A stretch of DNA of 64,000 bases, taken from assembly GCF_900115365.1 (NCBI RefSeq), contig NZ_FOWD01000015.1:44200-108199 (forward strand), written 5' to 3'. A program made the translations under genes and the position numbers. Numbering within the stretch: the stretch's first letter is position 1; each line of letters begins with the position of its first letter. This DNA is from Anaerocolumna aminovalerica (GTDB lineage: Bacteria > Bacillota > Clostridia > Lachnospirales > Lachnospiraceae). This document shows, piece by piece, positions 16,007 to 23,558 of this stretch. The notes beneath the pieces are model-generated. The model searched no databases, had not been told where the DNA came from, and saw nothing but the letters and a program-made list of their open reading frames with translations.

Positions 16007-16888
16007 ATGAAGAAATATTTGACGATGGATATAGGTGGAACCTTTATTAAATACAGCTTAATGGACCGGAATTTTAATGAAGAGAATCCTGAATCCATTC
16101 CAACAGAAAAAAATCCTGAGAAATTTTTAAAGCAATTGTATGGGATTGTTGATGAAGTAAAAGAACAAATTCATGGGATAGCAATCAGTATGGGAGGTTT
16201 TATTAATCCAGAGACATGTGAGAATACTGACTTTAGTGTAGGGCAGAATTTTAGAGAGTATAATCTGAAGGAAACTTTAGGCAGATATTCCGGATACCCG
16301 GTATCGGTGGAAAACGACAGTAATTGTGCTGCATTGGCGGAGATGTATTTGGGCGGGGGGAAGGATTGCAAAGATGTTTGTATGATTACCCTTGGAACCG
16401 GAATCGGAGGTGCAATTATACAGAACAGACAATTGTTCAGAGGCAGGAATTATAAGGCTGGAGAGTTTGGCCTTAGCTACATTGGAAGGGAAAAGAAAGA
16501 TAATACCTATACATATCATGCCCCAAAGGCAACCTCCGGCCTGGCAAAGAAAGTGTCTGAAGCTCTTGGACAGAAGGTTGACGGGGTTTATATCTTCCGT
16601 AATCTGGGACAGCCGGAAGTTTACCGGATTTATGAGGAATGGTTGGAGAATCTGGCAATGATGGTTGGTAATATTGCTGTTAGTTTTGATCCGGAGAAGA
16701 TTTTAATTGGCGGAGGAATTAGTGCTCAGGATAAGTTTATTTGTGATTTGAGGGAAAGAGTATATGATATATATCAGAATTTAGAGCCGTATACAAAGAT
16801 TGAGGCCTGTCACATGGGGAATAATGCAGGAAAAATCGGCGCTTTAATTGAATATTTCAATCGATATAAGGACAGGGAGGTAAAATAA
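16007..16888 (+). CDS. ROK family sugar kinase lacking the zinc motif
   Basis: A 293-residue ROK protein. The phosphate loop DIGGTFIK is at 8-15, the catalytic Asp104 is in VENDSNCAALAE, and the adenosine-binding GTGIGGAI at 130-137. Most ROK kinases carry a zinc site with the His of GExGH and the CxCGxxGC cluster; here GEFGL (152-156) has Leu at the His place and no Cys cluster follows. There is no N-terminal DNA-binding domain, so it is a kinase, not a repressor. Directly upstream of a GH4 6-phospho-glycosidase it probably supplies the 6-phosphate. ATG 16007 is preferred over 15995, which lies on the GGGGG ribosome site. Confidence 0.88.
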   Translation: MKKYLTMDIGGTFIKYSLMDRNFNEENPESIPTEKNPEKFLKQLYGIVDEVKEQIHGIAISMGGFINPETCENTDFSVGQNFREYNLKETLGRYSGYPVSVENDSNCAALAEMYLGGGKDCKDVCMITLGTGIGGAIIQNRQLFRGRNYKAGEFGLSYIGREKKDNTYTYHAPKATSGLAKKVSEALGQKVDGVYIFRNLGQPEVYRIYEEWLENLAMMVGNIAVSFDPEKILIGGGISAQDKFICDLRERVYDIYQNLEPYTKIEACHMGNNAGKIGALIEYFNRYKDREVK

Positions 16889-16890
16889 TA

Positions 16891-18192
16891 ATGTGTGGTG
16901 TGAAAATAGTAACTATCGGTGGAGGCTCCAGTTATACTCCGGAATTAGTGGAAGGGTTTATAAAACGTTATGATAAACTTCCGGTAAGGGAATTGTGGTT
17001 GGTTGATATCCCGGAAGGAAAAGAAAAGCTGGAAATTGTAGGCGAATTAGCCAAACGCATGGTAGAAGCTGCAGGATTACCAATGAAAATATTTATGACC
17101 CTTGACCGAAGAGAGGCCTTAAAGGATGCTGATTTTGTTACAACCCAATTGAGAGTTGGACTTTTAGAAGCAAGAATTAAAGACGAAAGAATTCCTTTAA
17201 GCTATGGATTTTTAGGTCAGGAAACCAATGGAGCTGGAGGTCTGTTTAAAGGACTTCGAACCATTCCGGTTATATTGGATATTTGTAAAGATATGGATGA
17301 ACTATGTAAGGATGCCTGGCTGATTAATTTTACTAACCCGGTAGGAATGGTTATGGAAGCTATCAACCGTTATTCCAATAGAAAAAAGGCAGTGGGATTA
17401 TGCAACCTTCCCATTGGTATGCATAAGGCTATTGCAGAAATATTGGAAAGACCTATGGAAGAAGTAAATGTTACATTTGCAGGTCTGAACCATATGGTTT
17501 TTGTAACCGGTGTATATATGGATGGCAGTAATGTGATGGATCAGGTACTGGATAAGTGGGGAAATCAAACGGTGAAAAATATCACAGGAATAGAATGGGA
17601 CTCCAGGTTTTTAAAGGCACTTGGGGTAATACCCTGTTCCTATCACAGATATTATTTTATGGGGAAAGAATACTTAGAAGAGGCTCTTGAGAATTATGAA
17701 CATAATGGAACCAGAGCAGAAAAGGTAAAAAAGATAGAGGATGAACTCTTTGAACTATACAGGGATGCTAATTTAAAGATAAAACCAAAGCAGTTAGAGC
17801 AGCGGGGAGGTGCCTTTTACAGTGATGCCGCTTGTAATCTTATCTGCTCTATCTATAATGATACCAGGGATATACAAGTTGTTAATACGGTTAATCATGG
17901 AGTTATCAGCGAACTGGAATATGAAGAAGTGGGGGAACTGGGATGTGTTATAACAAAGAACGGTCCTATGCCCATTACTTCAGGAAAGCTGCCTAAAGCG
18001 GTTCATGGACTGATCCAGCAAATTAAATCTTTTGAGGTGGCTGCCTGTGAAGCAGCAGTGAGCGGGGATTATGATAAGGCTTTACTGGCTATGATGATTA
18101 ACCCTATGGTGGGTTCTCAAAGGTATGCAATTGAAATGCTGGATGAATTAATGGAAGCACATAAAGAATATCTTCCTCAATTTTGTAGATAA
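16891..18192 (+). CDS. GH4 family 6-phospho-beta-glucosidase
   Basis: A 433-residue NAD- and Mn-dependent glycosidase of family GH4. The Rossmann motif is IGGGSSYTPELV (9-20), NFTNPVGMV follows at 146-154, and the metal ligands are Cys171 (GLCNLPIGM) and His201 (GLNHMVF). These motifs match LicH/CelF/ChbF-type 6-phospho-beta-glucosidases, which cleave phosphorylated disaccharides in the cytoplasm by an oxidation-elimination mechanism. PTS imports usually provide their substrate; here an ABC transporter and a ROK kinase precede it instead. It starts two bases after the kinase stop region and a terminator follows. Confidence 0.93.
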   Translation: MCGVKIVTIGGGSSYTPELVEGFIKRYDKLPVRELWLVDIPEGKEKLEIVGELAKRMVEAAGLPMKIFMTLDRREALKDADFVTTQLRVGLLEARIKDERIPLSYGFLGQETNGAGGLFKGLRTIPVILDICKDMDELCKDAWLINFTNPVGMVMEAINRYSNRKKAVGLCNLPIGMHKAIAEILERPMEEVNVTFAGLNHMVFVTGVYMDGSNVMDQVLDKWGNQTVKNITGIEWDSRFLKALGVIPCSYHRYYFMGKEYLEEALENYEHNGTRAEKVKKIEDELFELYRDANLKIKPKQLEQRGGAFYSDAACNLICSIYNDTRDIQVVNTVNHGVISELEYEEVGELGCVITKNGPMPITSGKLPKAVHGLIQQIKSFEVAACEAAVSGDYDKALLAMMINPMVGSQRYAIEMLDELMEAHKEYLPQFCR

Positions 18193-18230
18193 ATTCAGTT
18201 GAATAAATGTGCAACGCTCACCTAAAAGAA

Positions 18231-18269
18231 AAGCAACGGTTTTGAAATGGGGTCTCAAAACCGTTGCTT
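18231..18269. terminator. Bidirectional terminator between GH4 and M56 genes
   Basis: A perfect 15-bp stem pairs AAGCAACGGTTTTGA (18231-18245) with TCAAAACCGTTGCTT (18255-18269). Read on the minus strand it is followed by TTCTTTT, on the plus strand by ATAATT. It serves the convergent GH4 and M56 genes. Confidence 0.75.
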
Positions 18270-18349
18270 ATAATTGACAGTACCTTAGTGTACTTCTTTA
18301 TTATCATGCTGTATATAGACATTTCTTGAATGTAGTATTGATTAAAATT

Positions 18350-20350
18350 TTATTGTTTTTCCACTCCCATTAGTTTACCTTTTTTATTATAAACGGTATG
18401 CACCACAATTTCACCTCCATCTACAGATTGAAAAGAAAAGACGCCGCCATCCTTGTTTTCATCTATGAAGGTTTTGACCAATTTCCCGTTATAATAAACG
18501 TTACCAACGCCGCTATTTTTCTGCTCTTTATAGTCAATTCCATATTTTTTATATTTGGAGAATTTCTGAGCAAAGGTTTCTCCTTCTGATGTATCTTCTG
18601 AAACATATGTGACTGCTTCGGAAGAACCTTTTAAATCGGCTATATTTCTTTGTTCAAATTCGTCTTGACTATACTTTTTAATTCCTGTTAGTTCACCGAA
18701 AGGATCAAAACTTCCATCACCGTTATCAGTAGCTTTCCTGTTTGTATGAACGTCAACAGTACCTTTTTCATTCAGATATTCATACCGGACAGACGCGGTA
18801 TTATCACCCAAATCCACACCGTCATAAAAATATCTGACAGGCTTGCTTTGAAAATACATATTACCGTTTTTGTCAAATGTAATGCCATAAGGACTATATT
18901 CTGCTAACAACTCCTGTCTGGATGGATTTGATGCGGTTTGTGAATTTTCTTCTATTGAACTTGTATAAGCTATCCCATGGGTATCTGGTTCAAAAGTACC
19001 GGCTAAGACAGTACCATCTGATAATTTAATATCTTTAGTATATTTATAACCCTGCTTCATGCGTTTAAGCTGTTCTTGCCATATAGAATACAATTTGTCC
19101 GTATCTTGCAGTGTCCAAACCCGCCACTTATTCATTTCAGAATCATAAAACTTTTGTGTACCGTCTTCAGCCATCTCTTGATACACATTTTTTTCCTGCT
19201 CCATCCAATTTTGAAACTCGTTAATTTCCCAAAACTCGATTTGGTTTAATAAGTCTGGATTTTTTTCTTTATACTCTTCCTCTGACACCCAAGTGACTCC
19301 ACCATCATTAGAATAGATGTAATTTTTACCGTCTAAGGTTCCAGATATAGACACACTATTGCCTATAGTGTTTCCGTCATCAGCTAATGCTCCCGTTGCG
19401 AAAACGGCTGCTGTAACAATGATCAAAACAAATGCCAGTATTATTCCTATAAAGGAGGGTTTTTTAGTTTTCATAATTGCTTCAATCCTTTCTTCAATTG
19501 CAATCTTGCTGAAATTGTTTATAAGAGGAGACAGGCGGCTTTTCTTTTCCTCCAATCCTATCAGGGTCATGGCATAAGCTGACCTCATATCTACACCAAA
19601 AGTTCTTACAACAGTTTCATCGCATGACAATTCAATGTCCCGGTTTGCCAGTAAATACATCAGCCATACAAAAGGATTAAACCAGTGAACACATAGAGCT
19701 ATTACCAATAATAGTTTTGTTAATGTATCAAAGCGCCGAATATGCACAAACTCATGCATCAGAATATAACGCAGTCGGTTTTTATCCGACCAATCCGTTT
19801 GTTTTGGCAGAAGTATAACAGGACGGATTATTCCATAGGTCAGGGGGGCAGATATCATATCCGACTGTCTGATTTGAACATATCGCCTTTTGGAATTCTC
19901 ACTCTGCCAGAGATTCAAAAACTCATTGTCAATAGGAAGAGCAGTCCTATATTCTCTTCGGCAGCGAAGATGTGTTATAACAAAGAACAGGGCGCAGGAT
20001 AACAAACCAATGAGCCAAATCACCAGTGCTGGTGATATAAATGACACTGCTTCAGGCAAAGTTGGTACTGTTTCAGCAACAACCGTATTGTTAGAGGCTA
20101 TAGGCATCTCTGTTAGTGGTAGCTCCACTTCAGAATATCTGTTTTTTAATATATTAATAATTGTAAAAATACTGAATTTTGATGGGATAGATAAGGGAAT
20201 CAATAAGCGGCATAAAACTACTCCCCAGAGTATAAGAAAGGTCATTTTAGGTAACTTGTGCAGTAGCAGCCTGCGGATTACAACAATGACAAGGATAATG
20301 ATTCCGGTGGAAAAGCTCATTTTTAATAGACTCATACTCATTCCCCTCAT
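18350..20350 (-). CDS. M56 family (BlaR1/MecR1-type) membrane metallopeptidase
   Basis: A 666-residue protein with N-terminal TM helices (near 12-27, 37-55, 105-127), the M56 catalytic HEFVH (His199, Glu200, His203), the typical upstream YGIIRPVILLP, further TM helices near 214-235 and 303-322, and a long extracellular C-terminus of about 340 residues. That C-terminus is not a BlaR1 penicillin-binding domain; it holds Tyr/Asp-rich repeats (YFYDGVDLGDNT, VYYNGKLVKTF). In BlaR1 systems the peptidase leads to inactivation of the BlaI-type repressor encoded next to it. The start overlaps the blaI-like stop (ATGA); AGGGG also allows ATG 20335. Confidence 0.88.
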   Translation of the reverse strand: MRGMSMSLLKMSFSTGIIILVIVVIRRLLLHKLPKMTFLILWGVVLCRLLIPLSIPSKFSIFTIINILKNRYSEVELPLTEMPIASNNTVVAETVPTLPEAVSFISPALVIWLIGLLSCALFFVITHLRCRREYRTALPIDNEFLNLWQSENSKRRYVQIRQSDMISAPLTYGIIRPVILLPKQTDWSDKNRLRYILMHEFVHIRRFDTLTKLLLVIALCVHWFNPFVWLMYLLANRDIELSCDETVVRTFGVDMRSAYAMTLIGLEEKKSRLSPLINNFSKIAIEERIEAIMKTKKPSFIGIILAFVLIIVTAAVFATGALADDGNTIGNSVSISGTLDGKNYIYSNDGGVTWVSEEEYKEKNPDLLNQIEFWEINEFQNWMEQEKNVYQEMAEDGTQKFYDSEMNKWRVWTLQDTDKLYSIWQEQLKRMKQGYKYTKDIKLSDGTVLAGTFEPDTHGIAYTSSIEENSQTASNPSRQELLAEYSPYGITFDKNGNMYFQSKPVRYFYDGVDLGDNTASVRYEYLNEKGTVDVHTNRKATDNGDGSFDPFGELTGIKKYSQDEFEQRNIADLKGSSEAVTYVSEDTSEGETFAQKFSKYKKYGIDYKEQKNSGVGNVYYNGKLVKTFIDENKDGGVFSFQSVDGGEIVVHTVYNKKGKLMGVEKQ

Positions 20351-20706
20351 TCCAGATTGTTGACAAGCTGCTTTAGCCTCTCAATTTCTTCCGGCGACAG
20401 GTTTTTACTTCCCAGAATGGAAGCAACAAGCTGATCGGCAGCACCATCATACATTTTATTAATTAGTTCAGTTGTTTCAAGCTCTCTTGCCTGTTCAATG
20501 GTTACAAGGGGGTGGCATACAAAATTTGGCTCAATGCGCTCAATAGCACCCTTATCAATACATCTCCTAATTAGAGTATAAGTGGTGGTCTTACTCCATC
20601 CGACTTGCTCTTTCAGCTTTTCCGCAATCTCCTTTGCGGTTGTATTACCATTTTTCCAAAGAACATCCATTATCTTTAGTTCAGAATCAAATAATTTTAT
20701 TTGCAT
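20347..20706 (-). CDS. BlaI/MecI/CopY family transcriptional repressor
   Basis: A 119-residue winged-helix repressor: FDSELKIMDVLWKNGNTTAK, then the recognition region VGWSKTTTYTLIRRCIDKGA, and a C-terminal dimerisation helix with ELINKMYDGAADQLVASILG. GGAG seven nt upstream supports ATG at 20706; an in-frame ATG at 20724 overlaps the ribosome site. It is translationally coupled to the M56 gene, the standard sensor-repressor pair. Its promoter bears two TACTnnrGTA sites, consistent with autorepression. Confidence 0.93.
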   Translation of the reverse strand: MQIKLFDSELKIMDVLWKNGNTTAKEIAEKLKEQVGWSKTTTYTLIRRCIDKGAIERIEPNFVCHPLVTIEQARELETTELINKMYDGAADQLVASILGSKNLSPEEIERLKQLVNNLE

Positions 20707-20726
20707 AACGAAGCTCCTTTTCAAAG

Positions 20727-20785
20727 ATATTTTACTCCAGTAGAATGATTATCTATATTTTACTCTGGTAGAATAGAATTGTCAA
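20727..20785 (-). promoter_or_regulatory. blaI-like promoter with two operators
   Basis: On the minus strand TTGACA (20780-20785), a 17-bp spacer and TAAAAT (20757-20762). Two copies of ATATTTTACTCnrGTAGAAT (plus-strand view) begin at 20727 and 20755, exactly 28 bp apart. Each has a TACT-N2-AGTA/GGTA core. One overlaps the -10 and spacer, the other the transcribed leader. Confidence 0.7.
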
Positions 20786-20836
20786 TAGTTTTTGGAAAAT
20801 AAAAATTAATATTCTAATTTTCAGTTTTTGGTAATG

Positions 20837-20865
20837 TTGACTTCCTATATTAGGAAAAGTATAAT
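20837..20865 (+). promoter_or_regulatory. Promoter of the lysoplasmalogenase-like gene with palindromic spacer
   Basis: TTGACT (20837-20842), a 17-bp spacer and TATAAT (20860-20865). The spacer includes TTCCTATATTAGGAA, a palindrome. Nearly the same promoter lies at 26543-26572 upstream of a MerR gene, suggesting shared control. Confidence 0.6.
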
Positions 20866-20955
20866 TATATAAAAAAGAGTTACGGAGGCTGTTAGAAGAA
20901 ATAAATATTTATTGCAAAGATAAAATAAGCGAAGTTAAGCAGGAGGAGTATTTTC

Positions 20956-21690
20956 ATGAAGTTAATTCAGTCTTTACTTTTGTTTTTACTGTATACAATT
21001 CCATTTATGTTTCTTATGTGGACAATCAGCAATCCTAAATACATAAGATATTACGTTCTGGCGAAAACGGTCAATAGTATAACTTTTATTGCAGCAGCTA
21101 TTTACTGCGCCTATTATGGAGCAAATATTGATATTTTAGATTCACTACTTCCAGCATTGCTGTTATGTTTAGTTGGTGATATTATTCTTGGATTTTATAA
21201 TGCTGTATGTGATAAAACGGTAAAAGGAAATGAGCTATCTTATGTGGAAACAAATACGAATTTTACAGCAAAAGCAGCTATTTTCATTTTGGGATTATTA
21301 TCCTTTGCTTTTGGGCATGGCTGCTTTATTTATGCTTTTTCGAAAATGCAAAGATTAACCTGGATAGATTTTGTGTTTCCAGTGGTTGCAATCTTCATTA
21401 CCATAGGATTAACTAAATTAGATGGAATGAACACAGGAAGGTTTACTGTATTAATAGCAGCATATTCTTTTATGGTAGCAATGTTATTCTCAAAAGGCAT
21501 ACACATCCTGTTGTCACAGTTTAATGCCCGGAATTTGTTACTTAGTGCAGGTGCAACCTTATTCCTTATTTCAGATGGGTTTATTTTATTTCTTTATTTT
21601 TATGAGAAGAAGGCTAAAGCTATTCACATCATTAATCTGGCAACCTACTATTATGGAATGTTTTTTATAGCACTTAGTATGTTATATTGA
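20956..21690 (+). CDS. YhhN/TMEM86 family membrane protein (lysoplasmalogenase-like)
   Basis: A 244-residue protein with about eight hydrophobic segments. Family landmarks are LVGDIILGFY (near 78), FGHGCFIYAF (near 119), TLFLISDGFILFLYF and the last segment TYYYGMFFIALSML. Characterised YhhN/TMEM86 proteins hydrolyse the vinyl-ether bond of lysoplasmalogens, giving a fatty aldehyde and a glycerophospho-head group. The next gene encodes an aldehyde dehydrogenase of the class acting on fatty aldehydes, which supports that role. CAGGAGGAG precedes the ATG. Confidence 0.8.
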   Translation: MKLIQSLLLFLLYTIPFMFLMWTISNPKYIRYYVLAKTVNSITFIAAAIYCAYYGANIDILDSLLPALLLCLVGDIILGFYNAVCDKTVKGNELSYVETNTNFTAKAAIFILGLLSFAFGHGCFIYAFSKMQRLTWIDFVFPVVAIFITIGLTKLDGMNTGRFTVLIAAYSFMVAMLFSKGIHILLSQFNARNLLLSAGATLFLISDGFILFLYFYEKKAKAIHIINLATYYYGMFFIALSMLY

Positions 21691-21727
21691 AATCAGACTG
21701 ACAATGTTGATCTACTTATTATTTAAA

Positions 21728-21756
21728 GGCGCTGGAGCGTCGGAATCGAGGTTATT
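21728..21756 (+). promoter_or_regulatory. Repeated translation-start cassette, copy 2
   Basis: GGCGCTGGAGCGTC (21728-21741, hairpin) is followed by GGAATCGAGGTTATT (21742-21756) and ATG at 21757. It is identical in the last 15 bases to copy 1 at 10831-10845 and copy 3 at 39071-39085. Confidence 0.7.
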
Positions 21757-23124
21757 ATGGAGATGAAGGAACTTGTTTCACTTCAAAGGGAGTTTTTTCT
21801 TAGTAACGCTACGAAGGATATTCAGTTTCGGAAAGAACAGCTTGATAAATTAGAATTAGCAATTATACAGAATCAGAAAAAAATATATTCTGCACTTAAG
21901 AAAGATTTGAACAAATCAGAATATGAATCATATCTTACTGAGGTTAGCATTGTATTAAACGAAATTCGTTATGCGAAAAAGAATTTAAAAAGATGGATGA
22001 AACCACATAAGGTTAAGACTCCTATAACACATTTTCCGGCTAAAAGTTATACCATGTTAGAGCCATATGGAGTGGTACTGGTGTTATCACCTTGGAATTA
22101 TCCCTTTCAATTAGCATTGGCACCTGTGGTGGGGGCTATGGCGGCAGGAAACTGTATTGTGATTAAATCATCTAAAAATAGTACTAAAACAACTGCCGTT
22201 ATTACAGAGATTATTAATAAAACTTTTGATCCAAAGTATGCCTGCTGTGTCAGTAACGAACATAGCTACGATGAGATCCTGGAGGAAAAATATGATTATA
22301 TATTTTTTACGGGAAGTGAACGGGTAGGTAAAATTGTAATGCATGCAGCAAGTGAACATGTAACCCCACTATCCTTGGAGTTAGGTGGAAAAAGTCCATG
22401 TTTTGTAGATAAAAGTGCTGATATTGAATTAGCTGCAAAACGTATTATATGGGGTAAACTTTTAAATGCCGGGCAGACTTGTGTAGCACCTGATTATGTT
22501 TTAGTGGATTATAAAGTGAAACAGCAATTAATTCAACAGATGGTTAAACAAATAAGCGCTATGTATGGTAACCCGTTAGAAAATGATAATTATCCTAAGA
22601 TTATAAATAAGGATCATTTTGATAGATTACAAGGGCTTATTGGAAGAGAAGTTAATAAATTAGGCGGCAGAAGTGATGATAAAACACTTAAAATAGAACC
22701 AGCTATATTCACCGAGGCTTCCTTTGAGAGTGAGATTATGAAAGATGAAATCTTTGGCCCAATAATTCCGATTTTGTCTTATAAGGATATGGATAAAGCT
22801 ATCCGTAAGGTTAAGGAACGTGGAAAACCACTTGCTTGCTATATATTTAGTAAGGATGAATCATATATACAAAAGCTGTTAAAGGAAGTATCCTTTGGGG
22901 GAGGCTGTGTAAATGATACGGTTATGCATCTGGCAAATCACAACTTGCCATTCGGTGGTGTTGGCAGCAGCGGTATGGGCAATTACCACGGAGAATACAG
23001 TATTCATACATTCTCACATGAAAAGAGTGTGCTAAAGAATAGAAACATATTAGACATACCGTTACGTTATTCACCTTACACGGCTAAAAAACTTAGACTT
23101 ATTAAAAGAATAATGAATCATTGA
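21757..23124 (+). CDS. Aldehyde dehydrogenase, class 3/fatty-aldehyde type
   Basis: A 455-residue NAD(P)-dependent aldehyde dehydrogenase. Motifs: LSPWNYPFQLALAPVVGAMA (110-129), the cofactor loop FTGSERVGKIV (184-194), the general base Glu208 in LELGGKSP, and the catalytic Cys242 in NAGQTCVAPDYV. The short length and a membrane-friendly basic tail (YSPYTAKKLRLIKRIM) fit the ALDH3/coniferyl-fatty aldehyde branch. Lying 66 bp after the lysoplasmalogenase-like gene, it would oxidise the released fatty aldehyde to a fatty acid. Translation starts from the repeated GGAATCGAGGTTATT cassette. Confidence 0.92.
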   Translation: MEMKELVSLQREFFLSNATKDIQFRKEQLDKLELAIIQNQKKIYSALKKDLNKSEYESYLTEVSIVLNEIRYAKKNLKRWMKPHKVKTPITHFPAKSYTMLEPYGVVLVLSPWNYPFQLALAPVVGAMAAGNCIVIKSSKNSTKTTAVITEIINKTFDPKYACCVSNEHSYDEILEEKYDYIFFTGSERVGKIVMHAASEHVTPLSLELGGKSPCFVDKSADIELAAKRIIWGKLLNAGQTCVAPDYVLVDYKVKQQLIQQMVKQISAMYGNPLENDNYPKIINKDHFDRLQGLIGREVNKLGGRSDDKTLKIEPAIFTEASFESEIMKDEIFGPIIPILSYKDMDKAIRKVKERGKPLACYIFSKDESYIQKLLKEVSFGGGCVNDTVMHLANHNLPFGGVGSSGMGNYHGEYSIHTFSHEKSVLKNRNILDIPLRYSPYTAKKLRLIKRIMNH

Positions 23125-23305
23125 ATTTACTAGTTAGGCTATCGTTACAAAAGTGAAAAAGATAGAATATTATCAGGAAATATTTTGGTATAGAGAGCTA
23201 TTGATGAGGGAAGGAGAATTTTTTAGTGGACCCACAGATGATGTGGCCATTTGAGTGAATGATAACCGTTTATTCCTTTGTTGAAATAAATATGGATGTT
23301 AAGAA

Positions 23306-23336
23306 GAAAGGGACTGCCAATACGGAAGTCCCTTTC
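23306..23336 (+). terminator. Terminator-like hairpin after the aldehyde dehydrogenase
   Basis: GAAAGGGACT (23306-23315) pairs perfectly with AGTCCCTTTC (23327-23336); the tail TCCTTAAC is only weakly T-rich. The 434-bp gap 23125-23558 holds this and the promoter of the coiled-coil gene, and nothing else I can support. Confidence 0.55.
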
Positions 23337-23441
23337 TCCTTAACAAGGAAATGTTCCTGACAACTTTTTATTTGCTTTCTGTATTGTGACCACTTTATAC
23401 CAAATTTGGAAATACTTATTTTTTAAATTAGTTAATGGAAT

Positions 23442-23469
23442 TTGACAAATAAAACAAGTATAATATAAT
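23442..23469 (+). promoter_or_regulatory. Consensus promoter of the coiled-coil gene
   Basis: TTGACA (23442-23447), a 16-bp spacer and TATAAT (23464-23469), 90 bp upstream of the start codon. This near-perfect sigma-A promoter suggests strong constitutive expression. Confidence 0.7.
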
Positions 23470-23558
23470 CTCAGTTACAATGATAACTTATGAATAAAAG
23501 AAAGAATCACAATGAAGAAAATACAGCAGAGAGAGAACAAAAGGGTTTAGGTGATTAA

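Noticed and set aside
23226..23258. GTG-started ten-codon frame after GGAAGGAG
   Set aside because: Too short to support; no homologous copy seen in the window.
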